Source of the DNA: SZUA-430 sp965227535
Lineage (GTDB): Bacteria > Pseudomonadota > Alphaproteobacteria > Micropepsales > Micropepsaceae
Direction: 5' to 3'
Assembly: GCA_965227535.1 (NCBI GenBank)
Contig: OZ245761.1
Coordinates: 1,302,001 to 1,366,000 of the forward strand
Length of the DNA: 64,000 nt
Shown here piece by piece: positions 1 through 9,404 of the stretch (position 1 is the first letter of the stretch; each line of letters starts with the position of its first letter). The notes beneath the pieces were generated by a model that was given only the letters and a program-made list of their open reading frames with translations, searched no databases and was not told the DNA's origin. The position numbers were made by a program, and so were the translations under genes.

Positions 1-1165
1 CGACGAACGCCGGCGGCAACCCCAACTCTCGGCCCAGCACGCGCACTTCGTCCTTGAACAATTCGCGCAAGGGCTCGACCAACTTCAACTTCATGCGATC
101 GGGCAAGCCGCCGACATTGTGGTGCGACTTGATCGTGACCGACGGGCCGCCCGTGAACGACACGCTTTCGATCACGTCGGGATACAGAGTGCCCTGCGCC
201 AGGAAATCGACTTGGCCGATCTTCTTCGCCTCTTCGTCGAACACCTCGATAAACGCCGCGCCGATGCGCTTGCGCTTCGTCTCGGGATCGCTGACGCCGG
301 CCAAACGGTCGAGGAACAAATCCTCCGCATGCACATGTACCAGCGGAATGTTGTAGTGCTCGCGAAACAGCGTGACGACTTCATCCGCCTCGCCCGCGCG
401 CATCAAACCCGTATCCACAAAGATGCACGTCAACTGCTCGCCGATCGCCTCATGGATCAGAACGGCCGCAACAGATGAATCGACACCGCCCGACAGCCCG
501 CACACCACGCGGCCCGAACCGACCTGCGTCTTGATGCGCTCGATCTGCGTGCGGCGGAATGACTGCATCGTCCAGTCGGGCTTCACCCCCGCCACGCGCT
601 GCGTGAAATTCTTGAGCAGCTCGCCGCCGCGCGGCGTGTGCGCGACTTCCGGATGGAATTGCACGCCATAGAACTTGCGCGCCTCGTCCGCGATGGCCGC
701 GAACGGCGCGTTGCCGGAGATCGCGATCACCTTGAACCCCGGCGGCAATGCGGTGACACGATCGCCGTGGCTCATCCACACGTCGTCCTTGCCGCCCTTG
801 GGCCATACGCCCTCGAACAGCGGCGACACATCCGTCACCTCAAGCGTCGCACGTCCGAATTCGCGATGATGACCGGCTTCAACCTTGCCGCCGAGCTGCG
901 CGCACATCAGCTGCTCGCCGTAACAGATGCCCAGCACCGGCAAATCCATCTCGAACACCTGCTGCGGCGCGCGGGGACTTTCGTCCTCCGTCGTGCTCGC
1001 CGGCGATCCGGAGAGGATGATGGCGGCCGGCTTGTTCTTCTTCAGATAAGCCCCAGCCGACTGGAACGGCACGATCTCGCAATACGTGCCTTGCTCCCTC
1101 AAGCGCCGCGCAATCAGCTGCGTCACCTGAGAGCCGAAATCGATGATCAATACGGTTTGTGTCAT
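1..1165 (-). CDS. guaA: GMP synthase (glutamine-hydrolysing), 3' end cut by the window
   Basis: Converts XMP to GMP using ATP and ammonia from glutamine, the last step of de novo GMP synthesis in the cytosol. About 388 N-terminal residues are visible, of roughly 515-520 usual for the family. The class I amidotransferase domain comes first, with nucleophile Cys81 in GICYGEQ and the VQFHPEV histidine-glutamate motif near residue 170. The ATP pyrophosphatase domain follows with its P-loop GLSGGVDSS. The start is the ATG at 1163-1165 giving MTQTVLIIDFGSQ, a typical GuaA N-terminus. No stop is reached before base 1, so the C-terminal dimerisation part lies outside the window. Assignment is very secure. 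Confidence 0.97.
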   Translation of the reverse strand, partial: MTQTVLIIDFGSQVTQLIARRLREQGTYCEIVPFQSAGAYLKKNKPAAIILSGSPASTTEDESPRAPQQVFEMDLPVLGICYGEQLMCAQLGGKVEAGHHREFGRATLEVTDVSPLFEGVWPKGGKDDVWMSHGDRVTALPPGFKVIAISGNAPFAAIADEARKFYGVQFHPEVAHTPRGGELLKNFTQRVAGVKPDWTMQSFRRTQIERIKTQVGSGRVVCGLSGGVDSSVAAVLIHEAIGEQLTCIFVDTGLMRAGEADEVVTLFREHYNIPLVHVHAEDLFLDRLAGVSDPETKRKRIGAAFIEVFDEEAKKIGQVDFLAQGTLYPDVIESVSFTGGPSVTIKSHHNVGGLPDRMKLKLVEPLRELFKDEVRVLGRELGLPPAFV

Positions 1166-1498
1166 GGAGCGCCGGAACTTAGCGCCGCAACCCGCACGGG
1201 TCAAAGAGTTCCCGGGACCCGCAGGGCGACACGTTGACCCGCAAGATGTGGATGAAATGGCACCTATTTCCCCTGCAGATTTCGCCCGGAAAATTATGCG
1301 CGTAGAGCGCGAGGGAATTTAATCCGCTTTCCACCGGGAACCGTCGAAACAATCTAGACACCGCATTTTACCTCGCTCTATTGACAGCCTGCGGGGTTGC
1401 CGATGCGCACGCCCACACCGTGCCTGAGCCTTCAGCAGCGCACCTTTCGGATCTGCCCCCTCGCCGGTCCAGGTGCCAAACAAAGATGGGGATTACAT
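1166..1498. other. Intergenic region between divergent guaA and the autotransporter gene
   Basis: This 333-base stretch must carry the promoters of both divergent genes. A TTGACA hexamer at about 1381-1386 is a candidate -35 element for the rightward gene, but no convincing -10 at the right spacing was picked. An in-frame upstream start at 1397 exists, but the signal peptide only makes sense from 1499. No riboswitch or RNA gene was recognised. Confidence 0.4.
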
Positions 1499-4498
1499 AT
1501 GTCTAACGCACTTTCGCGCCGGCTTCTGTCCGGCGTGTCTCTCATTGCCGTCGTCTCGGCAGTGGGCTCGATCGGCATCGCTACCGCGGCCGAAACATTT
1601 CCAGCCGGCAACAACGCGGCGCGCACGATCAACGCCAACACCAACGGCATCGACGTTCAGTCCGGCGCGACCGTACTCACCGATGCTAACGGCAACAGCA
1701 TCGTCGTCGCGAACGGCGTGACGGTGAACGCTCCCGGCGCAGCAGTTACGATCTCGAACGCCACGCTGCTGGGCACGTTCGTCAACGACGGTGTGATCAT
1801 TTCGGGCGGCGGCGAGGACGGCTTTAACGCAAGCGGAAGTCAGCTTCTCGGCGGCATCGTCAACACGGGCGCGATCACCGGCCAAAGCGACGGCATTGAT
1901 CTCGAGGCGGTAACGCTGGCGGGCGGCATCACCAACAGCGGCACGATTACCACGCTCTCCGATGCCGGCATCGAAGTCGACAGCGGCACGATCTTCGCCG
2001 GCGGCATCGTCAACACCGGCACGATCGCGGGCGTCACGGGAATCACCGTGCTCGGCAATGCGACGTTCTCCGACGGCATCGACAATCAAACCGGCGGCTC
2101 GATCCGCGGCAACGGCTCGGCCGGCATCAACGCGGCGTCCGGCACGACCTTCGACGGCGGCATCCGGAACGCGGGCAACATCTCCGGCGGCGAAGGCGGC
2201 TTCGGCATCAACATCAACAGCACGCTCTTCGAAGACGGCATCACGAACGTCGCGGGCGGCACGATCGAAGGCGACGGCAACATCGCCGTCCGCATCGCCG
2301 CAACGACGTTCACCGGCGGCGTCAGCAACCAAGGCAACATCACCTCGACCGGCGCGGGCGCCGTCGTCGTCTCGGGCGGCGCCTTCACGGGCGGCGTCAA
2401 CAACCAGGGCAACATCAACGCCACCGGCGGCACCGCTCTCTACGTCAGCTCGACCACCTTCGGCGGCCTGATCAGCAACAGCGGCAGCATCTCGTCGACG
2501 ACCATCGGCATCCACGTCGACACGTTGATCGCCGACGGCATTGTCACGTCGGGCACGATCGTCGCGCCGACCGCGATCGACATGATCAACGTCGACGGAC
2601 AAACCGTCACGCAAACCGCCGGCCTCATTCTCGGCGACGTCCTCTTTTCGACCGCCGACGACAGCTACTTCGTCGGCAAGGGCGGCAAGTTCGAAGGCGA
2701 TATGGTTGGCAGCGGCGCCAACAACGACCTCCTCACCGTCGACGGCAACTGGTCTGCGGAAGGCACTGCCACCGCCCTTGGCCCCATATCGGTAATCAGT
2801 GGCACCGGCGTCTTCGGCGGCGACTTCCGCGGCGATCGCGCAGGCACCGGCTTCGACGTCACGAACAGCACGAGCTTCAGCACCACGTTTGGCCGCGCCT
2901 ATATCGACGATAACAGCTCGATTGCTGCCAATGCTGTGGCGTTCGGCGGCGAGGGCTCGCTCGAGTACTTCCTGACCTCCAACACCGGCATACACGGCAC
3001 GGTAGGATCGGCCACGACGGCGACGCTCGACGGACGCCTCGCTGCCTATGTCGACTGGAACACTTTCGCCGGCACGGCGCAGCAATCCTTCGGCTACCTC
3101 AACGTGATCACCGCGGCCGATCTCGTCGGCGCGTTCGACAATGAAGCCAACGTCGACACCAACTCAATCTTCTTCACGGCCCAGGCGTCGCGCTTCGGGG
3201 ACGTCGCGGTCGATCTCACAGTCAATCGCATCGGCTTCGACGAACTGATCGTCGCCCCGTCGACCAACAACGCGGCACTAGGCAGCGCGCTGGAGACGGT
3301 CTTCGTGAACGGCGGCGCGAACTTCACGGCACTGGAAGACCCCGCCGGCAACGGCCTGCAAAATCCGCAGACCTCGAACGAGGGCCTTTACTCCGCCCTC
3401 TTCCAGCTGCCCAGCGCCGGCGCTTACGCCGCGGCGCTGTCCAGCCTCGACGGCCACCTGCACGCGCAGCTCGCGCAGGCGACGTTCAACGTCAACAACC
3501 TCTTCGACGAAAGCATCCGCTCGCGTCTAAGCGGCGTGCACACAACGCTGTCGGATCAGTCGTGGTCGCGCGCCAGCCTTGACGGCCAACGCTACGCATC
3601 GGCCGTCCTGACGGCGACCGATGCGGCGTCCGGCGTTTCGAATCCCGGCCTCGCAACCGGCAGAGGCCCATGGTCTTTCTGGTCGAAGGCGCTGTTCCAG
3701 GGTGCTGAGTACGACGGCGACGCCAACGCAGAAGGCTTCGACCAAGACCTCACCGGCTTCGGCGCCGGCGTCGACTACGCGTTCAGTGGGCGTACGGTCG
3801 GTGGCGTCGCGGTCCAATTCGCCGACAGCGACATCGACTTCGACCAAGCCTTCGCACCGCCGGCCAGCGCCGGCATCGAAAGCTGGCAGGTCGCGGCCTA
3901 TCTCAGCCACGGCTTCGGCCCGGTCTATCTCGATGCGATCGCCAGCGCCACGTTCAACTCGTACGACACGCATCGCTTGGACTTCTTGGGCCAGCCGATC
4001 AGCGCCGACTATGACTCGAACGTCTACAGCATCTACGGCGAAGTCGGCACCGTGTTCGGCGACGAGCGCAGCGTTCGCTTTCAACCGTTCGCGGGCGTAG
4101 GCTATCGCAGCGCCGACGTCGACGACTTCGTCGAGACGTGCCCTGTCACATGCCTGGCCGTAACGACTGACGATCCCGAGTCGCTGTACTCATCGGTCGG
4201 CATCGCCGTCTCGAAGGTCTATCAGTGGGGCTCGAAGACGTTTAAGCCGGAACTGCGCGCCTCGTGGACTCATGAGTTCGCCGACAACACCAACGCCTTC
4301 CAAGCCGACCTCCTCGGCCTACCCGGCGTGCCGTTCCAAATCACGAGCGCGGAATTCGACGAAGACCGCTTCCATGTCGGCGCCAACGCGACCTTGGCGG
4401 TGAGCCAAGGCCTCGAACTCTACGCCGGCTATAACTACAGCTTCGCCGACGATTACGACGCGCACACCGCGCTCGTGGGCGTTCGGGCCACCTGGTAG
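1499..4498 (+). CDS. Classical autotransporter (type Va) with beta-helical repeat passenger
   Basis: Surface or secreted protein of 999 residues. An N-terminal signal peptide (about residues 1-31, ending ATAAE) is followed by a Gly/Asn/Thr-rich passenger. Between about residues 115 and 365 the passenger has nine or ten 23-28-residue repeats of the type F-x-G-G-I-x-N-x-G-x-I, expected to form a right-handed beta-helix. From about residue 720 a C-terminal autotransporter beta-barrel domain follows, closing with the terminal aromatic signature VRATW. The start chosen is ATG 1499, which has a purine-rich GATGGGGAT just upstream and begins exactly at the signal peptide; ATG-like starts further upstream would bury it. 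The passenger function (adhesin, biofilm or other) cannot be told. A terminator follows directly, so it is probably monocistronic. Confidence 0.9.
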   Translation: MSNALSRRLLSGVSLIAVVSAVGSIGIATAAETFPAGNNAARTINANTNGIDVQSGATVLTDANGNSIVVANGVTVNAPGAAVTISNATLLGTFVNDGVIISGGGEDGFNASGSQLLGGIVNTGAITGQSDGIDLEAVTLAGGITNSGTITTLSDAGIEVDSGTIFAGGIVNTGTIAGVTGITVLGNATFSDGIDNQTGGSIRGNGSAGINAASGTTFDGGIRNAGNISGGEGGFGININSTLFEDGITNVAGGTIEGDGNIAVRIAATTFTGGVSNQGNITSTGAGAVVVSGGAFTGGVNNQGNINATGGTALYVSSTTFGGLISNSGSISSTTIGIHVDTLIADGIVTSGTIVAPTAIDMINVDGQTVTQTAGLILGDVLFSTADDSYFVGKGGKFEGDMVGSGANNDLLTVDGNWSAEGTATALGPISVISGTGVFGGDFRGDRAGTGFDVTNSTSFSTTFGRAYIDDNSSIAANAVAFGGEGSLEYFLTSNTGIHGTVGSATTATLDGRLAAYVDWNTFAGTAQQSFGYLNVITAADLVGAFDNEANVDTNSIFFTAQASRFGDVAVDLTVNRIGFDELIVAPSTNNAALGSALETVFVNGGANFTALEDPAGNGLQNPQTSNEGLYSALFQLPSAGAYAAALSSLDGHLHAQLAQATFNVNNLFDESIRSRLSGVHTTLSDQSWSRASLDGQRYASAVLTATDAASGVSNPGLATGRGPWSFWSKALFQGAEYDGDANAEGFDQDLTGFGAGVDYAFSGRTVGGVAVQFADSDIDFDQAFAPPASAGIESWQVAAYLSHGFGPVYLDAIASATFNSYDTHRLDFLGQPISADYDSNVYSIYGEVGTVFGDERSVRFQPFAGVGYRSADVDDFVETCPVTCLAVTTDDPESLYSSVGIAVSKVYQWGSKTFKPELRASWTHEFADNTNAFQADLLGLPGVPFQITSAEFDEDRFHVGANATLAVSQGLELYAGYNYSFADDYDAHTALVGVRATW

Positions 4499-4508
4499 TT
4501 GAATAAAT

Positions 4509-4540
4509 CCGGTCCTTCCCGCTCGAACGGGGAGGACCGG
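4509..4540 (+). terminator. Rho-independent terminator of the autotransporter gene
   Basis: Inverted repeat CCGGTCCTTCCC (4509-4520) and GGGGAGGACCGG (4529-4540), 12 bp with a single mismatch around an 8-base loop, followed by a short TGTCTTT tract. It lies 10 bases after the autotransporter stop codon. Confidence 0.8.
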
Positions 4541-4668
4541 TGTCTTTCCGCGCAACCAGCGCGCGACATCCCACAACCGACACCATATCGGCGCAATTTT
4601 GCCGCGCTTCGCCGCTTGTCTTGCCCCCTCATAATGTGGCTCGTTCCGGGTCCACGGGGAGATCAGAC

Positions 4669-5262
4669 ATGACATTCCGGCATGCGTACGCAGTCGTCAC
4701 GGCTGTGGTCGCGGCGTTCGTTCTCACGGCTTGTTTCACCGTGTCCAAGAATGCGCCGAAAGGTGCAGGCCCCATCAACGATGAGCGGCTGATCGGCACC
4801 TGGCGCGGCGTAGACGGTGACAGCGGCGAGGAAGCCGACGACGCCTTCCTCCACTTCCAGAAACCGTCCGACGACAAGCCGCTGCGCCTCGTTTGGGTCG
4901 AAGACAAGAGCTACCAGGTCTACGAACTGCAGACGATGAAGATCGGCGGCAAGGACGTCTTCGCCGCAAAGATTCTGACGCCAATGGAGAAGTCCGACGG
5001 CGAAATTCCCGACGGCTATTTCGTCGGCTTCTACGAAGTCAAAGGCAACGAGGTCGTCTTCCAAATGCTCGACGCCACCAAGGTCGGCAAGCTGATCGAG
5101 AAGGGCGTCGTCAAGGGCATCAAGCCGCCGCGCACCTACGACATGGCGACGCTCACGGGCTCGCCTGAAGAACTCGCGCGCTTCTTGGCATCTTCGGATG
5201 CCTACGCCGCGCGCGTCGACGAACCCGCCCGCATCCGCCGCATCGCACCCGGCAAAAAGTAA
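4669..5262 (+). CDS. Lipoprotein of unknown function
   Basis: 197-residue protein. The N-terminus is a lipoprotein signal peptide with lipobox LTAC and acylated Cys22, so it should be anchored in the outer or inner membrane facing the periplasm. The start at ATG 4669 is supported by GGGGAGA about 8 bases upstream; a longer in-frame start at 4540 lies inside the preceding terminator and is rejected. The mature part is charged, with LIGTWRGVDGDSGEE near the start, reminiscent of small lipocalin-like 'LIGTW' proteins, but no family is assigned. It is 32 bases ahead of the DUF4139 gene and possibly co-transcribed with it. Confidence 0.8.
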   Translation: MTFRHAYAVVTAVVAAFVLTACFTVSKNAPKGAGPINDERLIGTWRGVDGDSGEEADDAFLHFQKPSDDKPLRLVWVEDKSYQVYELQTMKIGGKDVFAAKILTPMEKSDGEIPDGYFVGFYEVKGNEVVFQMLDATKVGKLIEKGVVKGIKPPRTYDMATLTGSPEELARFLASSDAYAARVDEPARIRRIAPGKK

Positions 5263-5294
5263 ACCTGCAAGTAGTCGTTGAGGGAGTAACCGCC

Positions 5295-7496
5295 ATGGCC
5301 GAAGAAGAAACGACAACCCCGCCCGCAGCGCGCCTCAACGTCGGCGGCATCCTGCGCGGCCTTGGCATGTTCGTCGCGTTCGCAGGTCTGGCGGCGCTCG
5401 CCTACTACACGCTGCAGAACCAGCAACACCCCGGCGGCGCGCCGTCGTCGGTCGCCTCCGGGGTCACGTCGGAAGGGCAGCCCCAACGCGCCGTGACGCA
5501 CACGGTCTCTGGCCCACCCGGCACGCCAAGCCTGCGCCGCGTGATGCTGTCGACCGGCGGCGTCGGCTATTTCGAATATGAGGCTCAAGTCTCGGGCACC
5601 GCCGAACTCCAACTGCCCGTGCGCATGGACCAAGTCGACGACGTGCTGAAAAGCATCGTGGTCTTCGACGACAAGGGCAACACCGGCTTCGTGCAGCTGC
5701 CTTCGCGCGCGCCGCTCTCCGACATCTTCCGCGGCTTGCCCTTCGGTCCCGCAGCGCTGGAGTCCAACGCTTCGCTCATCGATGCCCTGAAGGGTTCGGA
5801 AGTCACCGTACGCGCCAGCGACAGCATCTCCGGCCGCGTGGTCAGCGTGGTGAAGGAAGAAGTGCGACTGCCCGACGGCGACGCCACCACCACTCACCAC
5901 CGCGTCGGCGTCATGACGTCCAGCGGCCTCAAGCAATTCGTCCTCGAAGAAGCCTCGTCGATCAACTTCAGCGATCCCGTTCTGACGAAACAGATCAACC
6001 AAGCGCTCGCCTCCGTCGCCGAGCACCGCGAAGGCCAAGGCCGCACGTTGAAGATCCGCGCCAACGGCGAAGGTTCGCGAACGGTCACCATTGCCTACGT
6101 GGTCGAAGCGCCGCTCTGGAAATCGTCCTATCGCGTCACCGCCCTCACCGGCGGCAAAGCGCACCTGCAAGGCTGGGCGATCTTGGAGAACGTCACCGGC
6201 AACGATTGGGTCGACGTTGACCTCACCGTCGTTACCGGCAACCCGGTCACCTTCCGCCAAGCCCTCTACGCCACCTATTACGTCGACCGCCCGGAGATCC
6301 CCGTCGAAGTACTCGGCCGCATCCTGCCGAGACCCGACGAAGGCTCGGTCGACGCGCGCGGCCAAGGCTTCGCAGAAGCTGCACCCGTACCGGCGATGGC
6401 TCCGCCGCCACCGCCGCCGCCGCGTCCGGAGTCAGTCGTGACAACCGCCTCGCGCGGCCGCGCCGACAAAAAAGCCGACACGTTCGGCGATGGCGTCGCC
6501 GGCAAACCCATCGCCGCCGAGTCGACTGAAGCCGCGACCCAAGTCACCTTCCACATGCCCTTCACCGTCACCGTGATGAACGGTCAATCGCTCGCGGTCC
6601 CCATCATCGACAAGGAAGTGCCGGGCGATCTCGTCTCGCTCTATCAACCGGATACACACCCGCGCCACCCGCTCGCAGCGCTGAAGCTCACGAACGCATC
6701 GGGCACCAGCCTGCCGCCGGGCGTGCTCACGCTCTATCAGACGGCCGCCGCGGGCACTGACTATGTCGGCGATGCACAGCTCGCGACCCTGCCCGACGCT
6801 GAAGCACGCATGCTGGCCTTCGCGCTCGACCAAAAGGTCCTGATCGACCGCGAAGACAAAGCCGAACAGCGCATCTCGAAAGCAACGCTCGCCAACGGCG
6901 TGTTCAAAGCCTCCGTCGTCGACCAGCGCACCACGATCTACACGATCAAAGGCGCCGCCAAGGAAGACCGCCGCGTCGTCGTCGAACACCCGCGTGCCGC
7001 CGGCTGGGAACTCGTCACGCCGGACTCGAAGAACGCGGAAATGACCGACACGGCCTTCCGCATTCCCTTCGACGTCAAAGCGGGCGCAACGATCAAGCAA
7101 ACCGTAACAACCCAATGGCCGCGTGAAGAGCAGCAGCAACTCGTCGACCTGGATCTCGACATTGTCCTGGCCTACGCCGCGAACGAAGGCTTAACCCCCG
7201 CTCAACGCGCCGCCTTCGCGCGCATCGGCGAATACAAACGCTCGATCGATGCCCTGGACACGCAAATCGAAAACGAAAGCGAAGCCCGCGACCGCGTCTT
7301 CGAAGACCAAGGCCGCATCCGCGAAAACATCAAAGCGGTGCCGGCCGGCAGCGACCTCCAAAGCCGCTACCTGCGTTCCATGGGCCAACTCGAAGATCAA
7401 GCCGACGCCCATAACAAGAACATCACCCGCCTCCAACAACAGCGCGCGGCGGAACAACAGCGGCTGGCGGACTATGTCGCGGGGCTGCAACTCTAG
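5295..7496 (+). CDS. DUF4139 domain-containing membrane-anchored protein
   Basis: 733 residues. One N-terminal transmembrane helix (about residues 15-38) anchors a large periplasmic part. The segments SSYRVTAL, WAILENVTGNDW and LTVVTGNPVTF are characteristic of the DUF4139 (mucoidy-inhibitor-like) family, whose biochemical role is unknown. In the middle a proline run (PPPPPPP) and a low-complexity linker separate the two halves of the DUF4139 region. The last 100 residues are rich in Glu, Gln and Arg and look like coiled coil. The ATG at 5295 is preceded by GAGGGAG, a good ribosome binding site. The link to the upstream lipoprotein is positional only. Confidence 0.85.
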   Translation: MAEEETTTPPAARLNVGGILRGLGMFVAFAGLAALAYYTLQNQQHPGGAPSSVASGVTSEGQPQRAVTHTVSGPPGTPSLRRVMLSTGGVGYFEYEAQVSGTAELQLPVRMDQVDDVLKSIVVFDDKGNTGFVQLPSRAPLSDIFRGLPFGPAALESNASLIDALKGSEVTVRASDSISGRVVSVVKEEVRLPDGDATTTHHRVGVMTSSGLKQFVLEEASSINFSDPVLTKQINQALASVAEHREGQGRTLKIRANGEGSRTVTIAYVVEAPLWKSSYRVTALTGGKAHLQGWAILENVTGNDWVDVDLTVVTGNPVTFRQALYATYYVDRPEIPVEVLGRILPRPDEGSVDARGQGFAEAAPVPAMAPPPPPPPRPESVVTTASRGRADKKADTFGDGVAGKPIAAESTEAATQVTFHMPFTVTVMNGQSLAVPIIDKEVPGDLVSLYQPDTHPRHPLAALKLTNASGTSLPPGVLTLYQTAAAGTDYVGDAQLATLPDAEARMLAFALDQKVLIDREDKAEQRISKATLANGVFKASVVDQRTTIYTIKGAAKEDRRVVVEHPRAAGWELVTPDSKNAEMTDTAFRIPFDVKAGATIKQTVTTQWPREEQQQLVDLDLDIVLAYAANEGLTPAQRAAFARIGEYKRSIDALDTQIENESEARDRVFEDQGRIRENIKAVPAGSDLQSRYLRSMGQLEDQADAHNKNITRLQQQRAAEQQRLADYVAGLQL

Positions 7497-7642
7497 CCCC
7501 GCCGACGTCGTCAGGCCCGGCCTACAACACGGACCCATCCGCGTGAGTCACCATGCTCGCGGAAACCGCAGGCTGGATTTCGACGCGGTTACTCCCATGT
7601 CCCGCTCGGGCGAGCACCGCCAGTACGAGTAGGACGAGAACT

Positions 7643-7837
7643 TTGAGCGAGACAGCGACAGAGCGTGCATTCAATTTGGCACGCTCGGGAACTTGCGCAT
7701 CGATCGCGGACATCGAGCGCAAGCTCAAAGACGAACTCTACGAGCACTACCACATGGAAGGCCGCTCGCTGCGATCGTCTCTTCGCGCCTTGATCCAAGC
7801 CGCGCGCACCGCCGGAACCGACGCGCCCAAAGGCTAG
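7643..7837 (+). CDS. Small protein, 64 residues, unknown function
   Basis: Starts at TTG 7643 with GGACGAGAA 4-12 bases upstream; the ATG at 7553 in the same frame would add 30 low-quality residues. The product is charged and predicted helical, with a central SIADIERKLKDELYEHYHMEGRS. No family is recognised. It ends 23 bases before the convergent end of the Crp/Fnr gene. Codon use resembles the flanking genes, which favours a real gene, but this is a moderate call. Confidence 0.55.
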   Translation: MSETATERAFNLARSGTCASIADIERKLKDELYEHYHMEGRSLRSSLRALIQAARTAGTDAPKG

Positions 7838-7860
7838 CCTAGGCGCGATTGCAATGCCGA

Positions 7861-8523
7861 TCAGTCGCGCAGGATCACGCTCAACAGCGAACTGTGCACA
7901 GACAGTTTCCCGTTATACTCGATAAAACCCAGCTTGCGGAATTTATTCATAAAGTAACTGACGCGCGGACGCGTCGTACCCACCATCTCGGCGAGCGTCT
8001 CTTGGCTGATTTTCGCAATCACAGGTTCCGGGTGGCCGGGCTTGCCGAAATTCGCAAGCAGCAACAGAATGCGCGCCAACCGCTTCTCACTCGAATTGAA
8101 CAACTGGTCGACCAAGTCTTCCTCGACGCGGCTGTTGCGCATCAGCAGATGCGCCGTAAACACCTCGGCGAACGCCGGCTCCTCATGAAGCACTTTCACC
8201 ATCGCTGTTTTCTCCAAGCGCATGATCGTGCAATCGGTCATCGTCACCGCCGACGCCAGACGCCGCGGCTGCCCAATCAGACACCCCTCGCCGAAAAAGC
8301 TCCCGGCATCCAGAATGGCGATGACGGCTTCTTTGCCCTGCGTCGACGTCGTGACGATTTTGAGTTTGCCCTTGCGGACGTAGAAAACGGCATCCGCCGG
8401 ATCGCCTTGCTCAAAAATAGTCTGCGATTTTCGATAACTCGATATTGATCTGCCGCCGCTGGCGGTCGCCAGAAACGCCTGCGGGTCGAAGGCGCCCGCT
8501 TTTTTCTTCGTCTGCCTGACCAA
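7861..8523 (-). CDS. Crp/Fnr-family transcriptional regulator
   Basis: Cyclic-nucleotide-binding-fold regulator. The N-terminal beta-barrel contains GDPADAVFYVRKGKLK and a phosphate-binding-cassette-like GSFFGEGCLIGQPRR stretch. A dimerisation helix follows, then a winged helix whose recognition region reads ETLAEMVGTTRPRVSYFMNK. No N-terminal cysteine cluster is present, so this is not an oxygen-sensing FNR with an Fe-S centre. The start is placed at TTG 8523, with GGAG seven bases upstream, giving 221 residues, the usual size of this common alphaproteobacterial subgroup. An ATG at 8601 would give 246 residues and cannot be excluded. It is divergent from the TIR-like gene, but any regulatory link is inference. 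Confidence 0.88.
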   Translation of the reverse strand: MVRQTKKKAGAFDPQAFLATASGGRSISSYRKSQTIFEQGDPADAVFYVRKGKLKIVTTSTQGKEAVIAILDAGSFFGEGCLIGQPRRLASAVTMTDCTIMRLEKTAMVKVLHEEPAFAEVFTAHLLMRNSRVEEDLVDQLFNSSEKRLARILLLLANFGKPGHPEPVIAKISQETLAEMVGTTRPRVSYFMNKFRKLGFIEYNGKLSVHSSLLSVILRD

Positions 8524-8781
8524 CGAAACGCTCCAACGGCCCTTTGTACCAAAGCGTACAATGTACTGAAGTGCGCTCAAAGCGGCTGTACCGCATTGCA
8601 TCTACGGCAACAAAAAATGCCGGCATGTTCAATTTTGAACATCGCCCGGCACACCAAACGCGATACCAGCGACAAAGGCCGCGCCCCGCGCCGTCACAAA
8701 ACGGATGACCGCAATGCAAGCGCCAAGCCCGCTGCCCGCCGCGCCCCGGACGGGCCAATCGCCGGGGACGCAGGACGCAAC

Positions 8782-9246
8782 ATGAAACTGCGCGTCCATT
8801 TCTCAATGGATTTCCAAGACGACTTCGAGAGATTCACCGTCATCCGCGACACGCTGCACGGCGGTCGCGTAGAACCGCTGCCCTTTATGCAAGCCGACGC
8901 ATGGGATCGCCTCACACGCGTGGGCGACGATTTCGTCATGCGCTGGATCGACAAGCAGGTCACGGCCGCCGACGCCGTGGTCGTGCTCATCGGCGCGCGA
9001 ACCTACACGCGCGCGCTGGTCCGTTACGAGATCAGCAAAGCGTTCAAACTCTACCGCCACATGATCGGCATTAGTCTTCGCGGCATATCGAACGCCAACT
9101 GCACCGCCCTGTCGGGGAAGATCGAAAGCCCCTTCGACTACGTCACAGTCGCACAGGCGCAAGATCAGCGACCGCAGACGTACGAATGGGTCGGCGACGA
9201 CGGACCAAACGCGTTCCCCGGCTGGCTCACGGCCGGCCGTCGCTGA
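8782..9246 (+). CDS. TIR-like domain protein (ThsB / MTH538, DUF1863 type)
   Basis: 154-residue single-domain protein. The order of elements matches the MTH538 TIR-like family: first strand KLRVHFSMDFQDD, then a middle region with DDFVMRWIDKQVTAAD, the diagnostic VVVLIGARTYTRALVRYEI, and HMIGISL. In Thoeris antiphage systems proteins of this family (ThsB) sense phage and make a cyclic ADP-ribose isomer that activates ThsA. No ThsA-like NAD-consuming or other effector gene is adjacent, so this copy is an orphan. ATG 8782 was chosen because homology begins there and AGGA lies 7 bases upstream; a 62-residue basic extension to 8596 is unlikely to be translated. Confidence 0.75.
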   Translation: MKLRVHFSMDFQDDFERFTVIRDTLHGGRVEPLPFMQADAWDRLTRVGDDFVMRWIDKQVTAADAVVVLIGARTYTRALVRYEISKAFKLYRHMIGISLRGISNANCTALSGKIESPFDYVTVAQAQDQRPQTYEWVGDDGPNAFPGWLTAGRR

Positions 9247-9281
9247 CCTCCCAGCCTGCGGCGATGACCCAGGTTGGGAGG
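9247..9281 (+). terminator. Hairpin terminator after the TIR-like gene
   Basis: CCTCCCAGCCTG (9247-9258) pairs with CAGGTTGGGAGG (9270-9281), a 12-bp stem with one G-U pair, starting at the base after the stop codon. There is no immediate T-run (GTTTTG comes about ten bases later), so it may act as a terminator or as a 3' stabiliser. Confidence 0.6.
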
Positions 9282-9404
9282 AACGTCGCGGTTTTGTCGC
9301 GGACGAATGTCGATTAAATCAACGCCCTAGCGCCTTCCGATGGGGGTGTTGTTCGCATTCTCATCAAGGCTATAACCGGCCCCGCCGACACGAGGGGACC
9401 GCAC

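Noticed and set aside
1493..3085. 530-codon minus-strand frame under the autotransporter
   Set aside because: Ala/Asp/Val/Arg repeats mirror the passenger repeats; no start signal; the autotransporter frame has signal peptide and barrel.
8602..9404. Complete Thoeris defence system
   Set aside because: Only the TIR-like gene is present; neighbours are a regulator and alkaline phosphatase, with no NADase partner.
9282..9404. PHO box in front of alkaline phosphatase
   Set aside because: No paired CTGTCAT-like repeats at the correct spacing.
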